The translations under genes were made by a program, and so were the position numbers. The notes below the pieces were generated by a model. It made no database searches. It was not told the DNA's origin and saw only the letters and a list, made by a program, of their open reading frames with translations. A DNA stretch of 64,000 nt from Dasypus novemcinctus (lineage: Eukaryota > Chordata > Mammalia > Cingulata > Dasypodidae), in contig NC_080673.1 of the NCBI RefSeq assembly GCF_030445035.2, positions 155,740,216 to 155,804,215 on the forward strand, given 5' to 3'. Positions 10,501 through 23,107 of the stretch are shown here, piece after piece (position 1 is the stretch's first letter; each line of letters starts with the position of its first letter).

Positions 10501-12004
10501 TACCCAAATAATATAAATTTAATAAAATATTGCTTGAATTTTACCTAAACTTGAAACCATCTATGGAAAATTTTATCCAAAAAAAATATGTGTATATCTT
10601 AGGAAAAGTTTGGGGAATTCACAGAAAAATATTGGAGAAATAGTAAGAAATGTCTAGTTTGATACATAAAATATACTAGGTCTTAGTCTATTTAAATCTT
10701 CCTATTTCAAATTTCAATATTTTAAAGATGTCTTTGCTAAATACTGAATCAGAAGGAAGTATTAATTTAGCTATAATGGAATTCTTATGAGTGTAAAATT
10801 TTAACACTAGAAAAGCTATAAGCTACAAAGCCCACTAATATCTCACAGGCAGAAAATCCTTAAACCAAAACTTTCTGTATCTGCAAACACTGAGCTACCA
10901 TCTCAAACATACTGTCATCTGAGAGACTCTGTTCTCAATTGCTGGACCAAAATGCATCTACTGAATGCAAAAGGAAACTGTCTCCAGGAACCAGAGCATT
11001 TGTCTTTGTGTAGTATTTCTGACTTCACTAAAAAGTCTCAGAGAGTTTTGTCCCCTGAGGTGGAAGGAAAAAGGAATAATTCTATTCCATCGGTTGTAGA
11101 AGTCAAGTGCTATTCCAGAGCCAAAACTGAGAGAAGAATACAGACAGAAAGATACAGGCTATCCAGGGCAAAACAGACAGGGCAAGAGGAGGTGACCTAC
11201 TTGAATGGACAACAGACAAACCCAGCAGATATTCAGAAAAAAAAGAAAAAAAAAATTCTGTCCTCCTTTGACAGGATTGCATTGTCTCCCTGGGAAGGAA
11301 ACCATCATTTAGCAAGAGCTCCATCTTCCTAGGCTTTCCCTCAATAAGGGTCAAAGTTTCATCTGTAGAGCCCCAGATCTTTAACATAAGAGACTTCTTT
11401 TCTTGCCTGGTGTTGCCATAGATGCTCTTACTGACTCTGGCCCATTACCATTCCTACACGTTGACTTCCTTTTGGACTCACTCCATGGTTTTTCTCAGTT
11501 CTGGTTCCTAAGATGGCCTTTTGGTTGGTGGACTTCCATTTCAGTAGCCGGAGGAGAAGGAGTATGGGAATAACACTGTAAAAACGACCTTCTTTATTTG
11601 CTCCATCTCAGGCTAACACTAAGGCAGAAAAAGGAGTTTGTTCTTTTTATTGCTTCACTCTGGGTCAAAGTGCCTAAAATGCAGACCAGAAAGAAGGCAG
11701 TTAAGTGGGCCCTTGTGTGACCAAGGACAGAGGAAACTTTCTAAAATCAACATACTGCCAGTTCTCACTTTCAATATTTTAACCAGACTTTCTGCCCCTT
11801 TCCCTCTCTGCCACCGCCCCCCCCCCCCATTCAGCTGGAAAGCACTTCAGGTTTCACAGAACCCCAAGCATCTGAGAAAGATCAGAACATGAGGAAGTGG
11901 TAAGTTGGGTAGATGCTGCTGATAAAGTGGGTCTCTAAAACCAGCTGGCTGTACCCATGCCGAAAGCTTGATTAAAACAAGAGGTCAAAGCTGTTAGAGC
12001 CAGG
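10501..12004. other. Unique sequence with an A/G tract and a poly-C tract
   Basis: An A-rich tract sits near 11236-11256 and a 12-base C-run at 11817-11828. The open frames across 10952-11387 are on both strands and show no splice sites or family resemblance. Confidence 0.45.
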
Positions 12005-12150
12005 AAGGACCCTGGAGACAGTCGAGTATGGACCCTGTTTACAGATGAGGCAAAGAGGCCAGAGGAAGTTAAGTATCTGCCCAGGACCATTTAACAGCTC
12101 GTGGCAGCACCGTTACCTGGAACCTGGCCTCCTGGAGGCCAGTGCTATTT
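12005..12150 (-). repeat. MIR SINE fragment
   Basis: 'ctgtttacagatgaggcaa', 'agaggaagttaagtatctgc', 'ccaggaccatttaacagctc' is reverse-complement MIR. Confidence 0.65.
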
Positions 12151-15100
12151 CCATGACCCATATATTAAAAAACTCTGCAATTCCAATGGCATTTGCAGCC
12201 ATGAGCAACTGTCCATCCATAGGATGGGATTTTGTGGAAGAATTACAATGCACTCCCTTGAGCCAGAGTCAGAAAGGGAAATATTACTCACCCATTCACA
12301 GACACACATGTCTTAATAACTGCATTTTCAGTCCTCAAGTTAGAAAGCAAGCCTTTAATCCCTGGGCTTCTAACAAACTAGAATGTTTTCTATAACATAA
12401 GCCATACCCCATTCATTTGTCTGAGACAATGATAACTTTTAACCAGTCCAAAGTTACCCTCTCAAATGTCTCCATTATAATTGCTAGAAGCATTTTCAGG
12501 TTTTAAAAATTACAGATGGTTTAACAAACACATCTTGCTGTTTGTCCTTTGACGTTGATGACTCCCAGTTAAGGCTTGTCAAAAGGAAGATTTACACAAC
12601 AGAAAAATTATAGCCTTTAGACTAAAAGGCTGGATTTGAATGTTTTATTTGGCTCACAAATTTGGCCTTGAGAAGCAAGAGTTTCCCTGTAATTCAGTCC
12701 TAAAATTGATAGTATTACCATCTTTGTACATTTCAGATATCTCACTTTTTAAAAAAGTTGTCACAAAAATTATAAACATATGGGGATAAGACATAGAACT
12801 GGCTGGGGGAGATCAAAATGCACAGAGTAGTCCATTTCTTGAGTCCCAATTCACCCTTCAGACATCAGTAACTGGCTTTCAGGACTGGCTGTTAACAGCC
12901 TTTCATCCCTCCATGAACCTAAAAATCCATCAGTTCCTTAACTCATAAGAAAAAGAGTGACCCTGCTGCCATTTTGAATAAGAGGTGCTCTGGTATCACC
13001 CATAGTCACTGTGGGCAAAAATAACAAAAATCAGATCTTACTAGTTCACTATGACCTTCCCTGATGGTGATCCTTTTTCAGATAGGAAAGACCACTTGCC
13101 ACAAAGGAAATGAAATGTCATCCACCCCAGCGGAGGCTTTTTTTTTCACTCTTTCCTTCTACTACAAATATAGTTTGAAAGTAAAGATTGGTGGGAGAAG
13201 CAGTTGGGGGGCAATGGGGAGGGGTGTAGTTTGGTGGTCCAGGCAGTTGGCCCAACCACCCACACTCTCTGCCCAGCGCCCAGGAGCTGGTCCTGATGGG
13301 GCCCTGGATTACACTTGACTCTCAGGTGGAACGCCTTCCTTTCCAAAGCCAGCCCTCGAAGGTCAGAACCTCAAGTCTTCTCTAAAAAGGTCCCTGTCTC
13401 TCTGATGCTTCACCGCTTGTGTGATGAGGAACTGGAGAGTCGATATGTCCCATCTTCCTGTCTTCTTACTTCTGGAAAGGCAGATAACCTACTTAGCTCC
13501 TCAGTTCATCCCTGGTAGAGAAACAAATCCTCAATTAATCGACAATGAGGGAGGCAGACGGGTGCACCCTAATGGCCGTAATCATTTGTCTTTTTTTCTC
13601 AGTCTTAACCCCTTTCCTTAAACTTTGAATGTGAATTTATTGTTTAGAAATCTACAAAATCTTTCTGACATCAACAGTACCCATAATGCATTTTCTGCTA
13701 TATTCCCAATTTTAGTACTTTAAAGATAAGCAGAAGTTTAAAGACACTTCCCCATCAATTGGAGTATAGAATTTTTGAACTTTGTTTTCCCAGCACATTT
13801 ACACTTGCCCAGCACTGTTGTCATAGTCTATCCTTTTCTCTAATTTGTAGCAATATTTGGTGATGTTTTTATCAGTAGCCATAGAACAAATAGAACCATC
13901 ACCATTTGTATAATTGATTTTATGTATGATCGTGTTTCATTTAATGGATGTAATTTTTTTTCCTCTAGCACACTGAGGAAGGCACAGTATAAAACTGGAA
14001 GGGGGGGGGTGAATAGGTCCCAAGGACCTTCAACCTTGCTCACATACAAATGCACACACTCACCACACACACTCATCTCGTGCATGTGCGCTCCTGAGTA
14101 ACTCAGTTGATGGAGGTCTCCTTAGCAGCCAATTCTGCCTTCCCAGGGGTTACTACTGCTCAGTTACTCCGTTTATCTGAGTCAGTAGCCAGTTGATCTC
14201 TCATAACAACATTGTAATCATCTGGTCACTTTCCCTTCTTCCCCATCTAAACTCAATTTCACTCTCCTTTTATCTAAACCTACACCTTAGCAGACAAAGA
14301 TACTTCCAGAATCCGGCCTTGATGGGACATATGGAGATCGGCTCTGAGAAGACACCAGAAATACCCAAATCTCATTAGAGCATGTACTCCATAGACGTAA
14401 ACGGGGTGGAGGCTAAATTTACCCCTCCATTTGTGTTCACCGAGGAGCATTTTTTTTCCTTTCAGGAGCACAGATGGGCCACGTCTGCAAAACATGTTGA
14501 ACACCCCAATTGCTTCTTTCAGAATGTAAACATTGTAAGCTAAGCCATGCTAGCTTTACACATGTTAGCCACACTGTCTTCTCTAAAATTCCTATCTCAG
14601 GATGAGACAGGCTCAAGGACCTCTGATTGAGGCTTCCAAATATTCCACAAAGAGGAGGAAGAGAAAGGACTCCCTGGGACAGCTAAGCTCTAAAGGGGAG
14701 CGTCTCCCACTCTTCCCACTGGAAGGCCTACCCAGAACAGCCATAGCCCTGGGAGCACACTGCAAGGTCTGGTAGGCCTAGGAGAGGGGAGCTGACGCTA
14801 ACAGAAAGCAAATGTCTTCTTTGGCACTGTCCATGGCTGACGTCAGCTTATTTTCCTCTCCATTGTTAAAGAAAAAACAAGGTTATAACAGGACAACTCC
14901 ATGGAACACACTAAATACAAAAATGTTCGTTTTGACTTTGACCATTTGTACTTCATAAGATAAGCAACATATGGCAGGAACTTTAGCCAGTGACTGTAGT
15001 AAATTATCAATTTAAATATCTTTTCCACAATGACTTATCTGCTAGAGAAGAAAATGTCAAAGGACTAGAACCAAAAAGAATTACCCCAGCAAAGCCACAA

Positions 15101-16757
15101 AAAAATATGTTTGAATTTATATATTATAACGAGCAATTTCACTAGTAACCCTGTCATCCCCAAGTCCTCTAGGCTTCTGGAATCATCTTTTAACATCCAA
15201 ATGAAATGGCTGGAACCCCATTCCATGTGCTGCGGGAAGCCTCACTCTTGCTGTCCCAGGGTTTTTGTGGGTTTTTTTTTGGGGGGGGTCTCATTCTCTT
15301 AACTAATGCAGCCTCAGCCTTCTTTATAACCATCATGTTCAGCTCCTGCAGATGTCACCTTCTCTTACTGGCCCATTTTACACCATGGTGAACATTTCCC
15401 AAAGAACCACCAACCCAGGGTTTCTATGCATCACTCTGAGGAAAGAGAGGAGAATTACAGCACAACACAGTAAAAGGCAACAATTAAAACTATGTAATAT
15501 GACATTCCTTACCACTCTTTGTACAGGGATTTTTTTCCTCTGGTTGTGTTCTCTCTCTCTTATCCCACCAATTTCTAGGCTTTTCCCAATCTCCTGAGAC
15601 CCTTCTCTTCCCCACTCAAGCTCACAGGCTCAAACCTTATAAAGAGATTGCCATTTATTTTTCACATAAAACCATTAATTCTCTACATCTGCACACATAC
15701 ACAAATATTTGTGCACACACGTGCACCTGTGTGCACTAAACTATTCTTGGGATATAACTTTGCATATCAAAATACCCATATTTATTGTACTCTACTAAAC
15801 AAAGGCTCACCTACTCCAAGACTCCACACTTTGATTGCCTAAAACCCTCACAGAAGCTTCTAAGTTTCTGTTACCATGGGGTTACATCCTTGTACAGGCT
15901 AGAATGCCACAGGCTGCAAGTACAGAAGCCCTCACCTGCACCTCCATAGGTACGGCAGACCCAGATATGGGACAGCTGGACTTCCTTTGCTCAGTAATGC
16001 CTTTGGCTATGCCCTGTGTCCATTTGTCCCTAGTCTCACTTCCCTTGGAGTCCAAGCCAAATGCCGAAAGCAATGGAACAATTTCTCCTCTATATCCAAG
16101 TCAGAGAGAAGGTAACTTCTCCAACCACAGAAGAAAAGTCCTTCCTTTCAGTCTAATTGCACCTATTTAGAGGAACTGTTCACCCAATTACCAGTAATGT
16201 TAAAGGCAGACATTGATTGCATGGGTTCCTGAACCAATCGCAGACAAGATGATGGAATTAGCATAACTGGTTTAAAACAGTCAGGCTATGCCATTGGAGG
16301 TAGGGGTGGGGTATGGCACTGGGAAAGAGAAGAAGATAGTTGCTGGTTAGGCAACCAGTCATGTCCCCTGGGTCTTTACCTCAGAGATCTCTTAGAGTGA
16401 GAGCTGGGGGAGGGGGTGTGATAACAAAGATTAATTCTCTTTGACTGGAACAAGTCCTGAAATGTTGGTGTGGGAGGCATATTGCGTGGAATTAAAGATT
16501 TTATCTAGCAAGAGCAATGGATTATGTAATAATACTAAGGAATTTCTAAACAGATCAAATGAGTTCCAGAGCCCTGATTCCACAGCAGTAAGTAGAACAA
16601 TGTTTGTGCCTCAAACTTGAGAAATAATGTTTCATTTAATTCAATATAAAGCCATACAACAATGGTAACAGTAGTGTTAAACTTTTCAAAACTACCCTTT
16701 AATCTATTTTCTTATTTAATCATGCTTAAGAATGCTGCAACTTAGAGAATCGTTCTG
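12151..16757. other. Long stretch of unique sequence without recognised gene or transposon
   Basis: Contains small simple-sequence patches only: a G-run near 14001-14010, a CA-rich tract at 14040-14078, T then G runs at 15272-15289 and a CA/GT-rich stretch with a 9-bp inverted repeat at 15711-15736. Open frames here are 60-110 codons, occur on both strands and have no supporting signals. At 4.6 kb this is one of the largest intervals in which I recognise no transposon. Confidence 0.45.
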
Positions 16758-16768
16758 CCCATTTGATT

Positions 16769-17078
16769 CTCCACCCCCAAGAGGCTCCCTCATCTGTCTG
16801 CTTGCTGTCTGTTTGTTCTGTCTGCTCGTTGTGTCCACACTTATTGTCTGCTCATTGTGTCCACTCATCTGCTCATCTTCTTTTTAGGAGGCACTGGGAC
16901 CCAAACCCAGGACCTCCCAAGTGGGAAGCAGGTGCCCAACCACTTGAGCCACAGCCACCCCCTGTTATTTTGTCTGCTCATTGCATTGGCTCATCTTCTT
17001 CAGGAGGCACAGGGAACCAAACCTGGGACCTCCCATGTGGGAGGTAGACACCCAACTGCTTGAGCCACATCAGCTCTC
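16769..17078 (-). mobile_element. Dimeric DAS-SINE (two tRNA heads in one insertion)
   Basis: On the minus strand a first head starts at 17078 ('gggagagctgatgtggctc', B-box-like 'ggtttggttcc', body with 'gaagaagatgagccaatg' and 'gagcagacaaaataac'). A second head follows at about 16961 ('ggggtggctgtggctcaag', 'ggtttgggtcc') with a longer body of 'gagcagacaca'-like repeats. The whole is bounded by a near-perfect 11-bp target-site duplication, 16758-16768 (cccatttgatt) and 17079-17089 (cccatttgact). The outer position of the repeats implies one insertion event. Confidence 0.8.
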
Positions 17079-17089
17079 CCCATTTGACT

Positions 17090-17799
17090 TTTAAAACACT
17101 TCATTTTCAGTGATTAAGAAACCACCACTTTATAGAGATTTTTCAGCCTTCTCAAGCCCATTCTGGCTTAAATTTACTGATTGAGATCGCCCTGAGAACC
17201 ATGGAGGAAAAAGCCATGTATTCTCACTTCAATTTGAAAAACAAAGAAAGATCAACCATTTTCATAGTTCCTCCTAGAAAAACCCAATGAAACTAAATAA
17301 TCTTATATGAGGCATTGACAACAATTTTTCTTCTTCAGGAAATAGTCACTGCTTCTAAATTTGAGGGGAGAGTCATAAAATATTTTTAATTAATATAATA
17401 ATAGAGTATAAGCAGTCTAAATTTCTATTTAAATCAAGTCCAAATATAGACAAGTCAGTATTTTACTGCTTACTGGTAGCAACAAAATTGGCCTAAAATA
17501 TATCAGAAGCATTCTACTGAACAGGAATTGGTTATGATATAATACAGCTGGAAATAGTAACCTCAGAGTTCTCCTATGAAAAGAATCATGGTTCAATATC
17601 TGTGCTCAACTATCAAATATCAATATATCATTCAGTTTGTCAGAATGGAATTCTCAGACAATACATTTATACACTATGAACTACAATAAATTCCTTTACA
17701 ATGCTTATTATACCTATTGAAGTGCATTTACATTAAAATGGGCCAAAAATTTAAATTCAAAAAGTCAGAAAATATCCTGGATATTGTAATAGCCTAAGA
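17090..17799. other. Unique AT-rich sequence
   Basis: No recognised repeat or gene. Confidence 0.4.
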
Positions 17800-18245
17800 C
17801 AAGTGAGGCTACACAGAATTCGTGGGTGCATTCTTTACGATAACGTAGACCTACATACAAAGTGAACAAATGAGTATTTCCACAAAAGCAGGTTATAGGG
17901 GTCCCTGAAGTAATGTGCGGGGCTCAACTATAGCCACGTGCTAGGGAGGATCAATGGGTGTAGAGAGGTGAGGATGTGGTCAAGTAAGCAGGCAGGGCTA
18001 ATGTCCTGATAAGAAGAAACTCTAAGAAAACCCTCCTCAAAGAACTTCATGCTGGAAGGCCCCGGCTCTGAGAACAGTGACCTAGTTAACTGCTTTAAAT
18101 AAAGCTTGTGGTGCCAGCTCGGGGCCTTGGCTTTGCCATCAGCTAGCCCTGGCCCACCTGGTCCCCTCTAAACTTGTCTTTGTCTCTGTCTTCCTTAGGC
18201 TCCCCTCAGGTGCACTGTTCACCTGAGCAGGTCGCGGCTCAGGTA
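17800..18245 (+). mobile_element. Probable solo LTR of an unidentified endogenous retrovirus
   Basis: LTR-like organisation: a CpG-retaining, GC-richer block in AT-rich surroundings, an AATAAA signal at 18098-18103 followed by a G/T-rich stretch ('gcttgtggtgccagctcgg'), then a pyrimidine-rich U5-like part ('ttgtctttgtctctgtcttc') and a structured end with two overlapping inverted repeats (18205-18244). I see no TATA box of clear quality, no flanking duplication and no internal retroviral sequence, so both boundaries and the class are uncertain. Confidence 0.45.
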
Positions 18246-19143
18246 ATTTTGACACCTCCACCTCGTGCATCCTCCTGAAGACACTATTTCTCTAACAGAT
18301 CCACAGTGGGAAGCCACTCAGGAGAGGACCAGAATAATCTCAGGAAGGACATTTCACAGCTTGTGTTTCATTTCAATTATCTCTTTGCTTCCTATAGATG
18401 TTTGATTTCTTACTTCTGTCAAGAAAAGATTCCAGTTTCCAGTAGAAACTGACAAAAGGCAGAATCATCCATATCTCAGTTGCCCAAGATTCCAGCCCAT
18501 GGCGTCTGTGAAAATAGGAGTGATAAAGTTCTGGTCTCCAATTTTAGTTTAAGAAAATCAAGCTTTCACCTTGTCTCTCCATCTAGTGGTTATATCCCTC
18601 TTAAACCTCAAATTTTGAAGTGATAACTCCAGAAATACTATAAACAAACAAGCTAAATACTTTATTTGAAGAAATAAAATCATTTAAAAATTTTATTCCA
18701 TGCATAACAAAAATCCCCCCAAACCTCATGAAACTAGATAGTTTAGTAAAACTATCTCAAGTAAACAAAAGCCTCAGATAAACAAAATAAAGCTAAAATA
18801 ACCAAAAGCCTCAAGAAATCAACACCTTTTTTTCCTAATAAGAATGGAAAAAATGCTTTAGCTTTGAAGCATTCTAGCTAAATAAGCCTCAGAAGATTAT
18901 TCAAAAGGTTTTATAACTATTAATTATAGCCATCAAGTTTCCAGAAAGTCTACAATTGTGAATTTTGACAGATAGTCTTCAAGTTTAAATGTATGCCTAG
19001 ATAAATGTTGGCTCAGTCTTAGTTTTGACATCATTTTGGGAGATCATAGTTGGAGACCAATAATTAATGAATCTTATGGAATCTCAGAGATTTTTCAAAT
19101 GCTTCCAGAATCCTTATGTTGGGATCTATATTGGACACTGTTA
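18246..19143. other. Unique AT-rich sequence
   Basis: Nothing recognised. Confidence 0.4.
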
Positions 19144-19153
19144 GTTTCCTACA

Positions 19154-19562
19154 GGGAAGCAGACGTGGCTCAACTGGTAGAGCGTCTGCCTACCATATGA
19201 GAGGGTCCAGGATTTGAGACCCAGGGCTTCCTGACCCATGTGGTGAGCTGGCCCCTATGCAGAGCTGCCACACGCAAGGAGTGCTGTGCCAAGCAGGGGT
19301 CCCCCCATGTGGGGGTGCCCCACACACAAGGAGTGTGCCGTGCAAGAGAGCCGTCCTGCCTGGAAAAAGCGTAGCCGGCCCAGGAGTGGCGCCTCACGCA
19401 CGGAGAGCTGTTACAACAAGATGACACAACAAAAAAAAGAGACGCAGTTTCCTGGTGCCACCGAGGGTGCAAGCAGACACAGAACACACAGCAAAGGGAC
19501 ACAGAGAACAGACGATAAGGGGGAAGGAGAGAAAAATAAATAAAATAAAATTTTTTAAAAAG
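19154..19562 (+). mobile_element. Full-length DAS-SINE (400-bp type) with target-site duplication
   Basis: Head 'gggaagcagacgtggctca', A-box and B-box-like segments, the GC-rich body with 'gctggcccctatgcagagc', 'cacgcaaggagtgctgtgc', 'agagctgttacaacaagat' and 'acacagagaacagacgataa', then an A-rich tail. Both sides carry gtttcctaca (19144-19153 and 19563-19572), a perfect 10-bp target-site duplication. It is transcribed by RNA polymerase III when active and was mobilised by L1. Confidence 0.95.
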
Positions 19563-19572
19563 GTTTCCTACA

Positions 19573-20859
19573 CAGAACCCTTACCCACTTCTTCTCACCA
19601 ACTTGACTTCCCTCATAGCAGACCCAGAGGCAAGGATTTGAGTGCAAATGTTTGTTTGAGAGATGATGCCAGGAAACTCTTGTAAAGGTGTGAGGAACCT
19701 TCCCAGGAAGGAAAGGAGGCCAATACAGTGTGTGTTGATAGGCCGATCATCACTTTGGACATCTTAAGCTCAATAATCCCCTGGGGACTTGTGGGACATG
19801 GTATAGAACTTAACTCAGAGGTGTCCACCCGACAGGCAAGGAAGCTGGTGTAATAACCTTCAGGTTTCACCCATCCTTGACCAAAGAACTGCTCCTAAGT
19901 GCAACTCCTCAACACTTTCAACCTGCCCCACATGCAGACCAACCAAGCTTCTGTGGTCAGAGAAATCCCCCAGACGGAGAATGAAAGAAACTTGCAGCGC
20001 CACAGAAACAGTGCATAACAAGGAGATAAAGACAGGACACCAACAGCCTTTGCCATATTGCCATACTAACCAAACTCCAATTTTATAGAGGTATTCAATT
20101 CTTCCCTAAACAACCACTGTCTCATGGAATGAGGCACTTTGAAGCTCCAAGAATGGGCCAGATTAATATAAAATAACTCCATTTACTTTTACGGTGAGTT
20201 CAGGAATAGACATGAAACATATATCTGGACAATAAGGTATGGTTAGAGGTCAACAGGACAGAACAGGAATTCTGGGTAAAAGCTTCTTGCTCCTAACCAG
20301 AGTTCTTAAATTTTTTTTTTTTCTGGGACTTTGCCATGTCTGGATGTGAATGCTGGAGCTGGTTCAGCTCTCTTGTTACCTGAGAAAGAATCCAGCATTG
20401 ATGAAAGATGTAAAGAACCTAGATTCTGATATCATTGAGCACATGAATCAATCAAGCTTAAATCCTGCCCTACATCTCCACGTAATATTAGTGAGATGTT
20501 ATATTTCTTTATGTTTAGGCTAATGTGTTTTAAGTTTTCTGATACGTGCAGCCAAAAGCATTCTCAACAATATTTTCTATAGAATGAATTGGTAATGTGA
20601 ATTTCTCATATAACTTCTAATATTTCTAGTATTCTTGTGAATGAAAAATATTCATTCATAACTCTTAGTGAAGTATTCCCAATATGTATCCCATTTATTT
20701 CCTTAATCAAGTAATAAAATACCACACAGCAGGGAGCGCAAGAAAATTTTATCTTAAAGAGAGGACTTCCTACTTGAAATAGTCAAGAACCATGGCTTAA
20801 AATAATCAGAAATAAGTTATTTGTATTACAAAAGACCAAATCCTTTTTAATATTTATAT
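19573..20859. other. Unique sequence
   Basis: No repeat or gene recognised. A 10-bp T-run lies near 20311-20321. Confidence 0.4.
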
Positions 20860-21070
20860 AGACTTTTACAGTTAATAAGGCATTTTCATACCCATTATCT
20901 CACTGCTTTTACAACAAAGTTGTAAAGAGGTTTGTGCCAGTATGTTTATTATTCCCAAGTTATACACGAGGAAACTTAAGATCAAAAATTGTTGCTTGAC
21001 CTGTCCATAGTCTTACATCTGTGAGGAAGTTACTCCAAGTCTTAAACCTAGCCCCTCTAATTAAAAATAT
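20860..21070 (-). repeat. MIR SINE
   Basis: 'catacccattatctcactg', 'gtttattattcccaagtta', 'cacgaggaaacttaagatc' and 'ttgcttgacctgtccatag' give a decayed reverse-complement MIR. Confidence 0.6.
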
Positions 21071-21159
21071 CATGCTGTTTTCTTAACTGTGAAGCCTGAT
21101 ATCTATCAAAATCTCATGCATCCCACCCCCTACCCCAACTGCCTCCCAAAATCATACAT

Positions 21160-21545
21160 ACCACTCTTAGGTAATCTGAAGATAGACAGTGAAAAGTTGA
21201 AGATACACACTATATATCTTAAAGCAACCACTAAAATAACAAAATAAAGAGTTATTACTAGTAAACAACAAAGAAAAGAAAAGAAATAATGGCAAAATAT
21301 TCAATCCAAAACAGGGAAAAGAGAATAGATGGGAAAAATAGAAAATAAATAACAAGATGATAGATTTAAACCTAACTATGTCAATAACCACATTAAATAT
21401 AAATGGACCAAATATCCTTCCAATTTAAAGGCAGAGATTGGATTAAACAATCAAAAATATCAGATTGGACGAAAAGCAGGACCCTACATGCTGCCTACAA
21501 GAAGTCCTACCTTAAATGTAATGCAAATATTAATAGGTTAAAAGT
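21160..21545 (+). pseudogene. LINE-1 ORF2 fragment (endonuclease-domain start), dead
   Basis: The plus strand reads 'aaacctaactatgtcaata', 'accacattaaatataaatgg', 'ttaaaggcagagattggatt' and 'tgctgcctacaagaagtcc', which corresponds to the L1 ORF2 amino-terminal endonuclease segment (the 'LN-N-G-N..IKR', '..CC-QET'-like motifs in broken form). Stops and indels interrupt it. A CA-rich tract follows at 21584-21619. Confidence 0.7.
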
Positions 21546-21583
21546 AAAAGGCTAGATATGATACTCCCCCAAACACAAACAAA

Positions 21584-21619
21584 GGCACACACACATGCAC
21601 ACACACACAAACAAACACA
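21584..21619. repeat. (CA)n-rich microsatellite
   Basis: 'cacacacatgcacacacaca' followed by 'aacaaacacat'. Confidence 0.85.
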
Positions 21620-22496
21620 TTGTTTAATGCTATGCAATTTTTAATGTCTCTCTTATACTCCTTAATTACTTCCTAATTACCCTTTTTAACAAAAATGAAG
21701 CAGACCTCGGGTTCAGGTTTTCATAGGCAACTGGTATGTGGCTAAAATATAATAATATTTTCTTTTTATTTAGTTTCTAACTTATCTTCCTTTTATGGCA
21801 GGTGCTATTGGTTTGTCATTCAGGGTAATGAAATATTTCCCTTTACAAATAATTTTATTTAAATAAAGAATCCATTTTAATTTATTTAAAAATTAAATTA
21901 AGAATAGTTACAGAGATAGATGCATATGACTAAAGCAGTGAAAAAAGTAAGCAAAAGACAAAATTGGAATCCTCCTTTAGGCCAGTTAGTTAAAGCTATT
22001 TTGCCTAATCTTCAACTCATTAAGTACAGTGATTACTATGGAATTTAGTGTAAGAGTGAATGTGGCCTGAGGAAATGGAGTCCTGAGTAGAGTCAGATCT
22101 GTCAATTCCTGCAACAGGTACTTCCTCTTGTGGAGAAAGCTGCACTAGACTCATAACTTATTGCCATTAAAGAGTTGAAACACACATTTTTAAGATAACA
22201 TTTTTTCATTTGCAGTTTGTCAAAGTCATTCAGAGGAGCTAGTGGCAAGAATAACAAACATAGACCAAATACAGAGTGTATGTTTTTCCCCATTCCTTTG
22301 TTGTAAGACCATCACTGGTCTCTCTTCTCAATTCCTAGCCAAGAATAAGGAAAGGAAGATCCATAGACACACCTTCCCAGGAGTGAATATACTCCAGTTC
22401 ATGTAAGTTGGGAAAGGATAATTCACGTGGAAATAGTGGCACATGTAATCTATCCAAAACCTTCTCATTTTTAGTTTTGTATAACAATGTAATGAG
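21620..22496. other. Unique sequence
   Basis: AT-rich; no repeat or gene recognised. Confidence 0.4.
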
Positions 22497-22665
22497 ACGT
22501 TTGTAGTCAGAAGACCTGAGTTTGTGTTCAACTCTGCCATTTATTAAATATGTACTCACAAACTTTGTTTCTTTTTCTCTATGTATAAAACATAAATAAT
22601 ATATTTTCCTCCTATATGACATAGTTGTTGATGAAACAAATAAGATAGCATATGTAAAAGCACCT
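22497..22665 (+). repeat. MIR SINE fragment
   Basis: 'gtttgtagtcagaagacctg', 'gtgttcaactctgccattta', 'atgtataaaacataaataat' and 'atgaaacaaataagatagc' follow MIR order. Confidence 0.55.
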
Positions 22666-23107
22666 ACAAGCTCTATATGTTTACACAAAGATTCATTTTT
22701 ATATCAATAATGCTAATGTCCCCTAGCTTGGTTATCTAGGTACCATTTTGAGGCTATTATATAAATTCAAGCTTTTCTCTTCCTAATTTGATTTGAGTAT
22801 ACCACTACCAGCTCCCTGTCCTTTAAAAAGAATCTGCTTTTCCTCTATTTGGCCCATAAAATCTGCATCATTGGGGAAGGCCTGACTTTACCATGTGGAA
22901 ATTAACCAAAGGCGGGGGAGAACAGAGCTAAATGCAGCCAGAGAGCTTTGAGCTCGATGTCCCTTTGCAATCTCCCTGCCTGCCGACAGAGCAGGTGTGG
23001 GGAGCCCTAGGGCCCAGCACAACAACCTAAGACTCCAGGAGAAGAGGTGGAAGAGCACAAGCAAGAGAAGAGCACGAATCCCAGGTAGGTCCCAGCCGGG
23101 AAATAAA

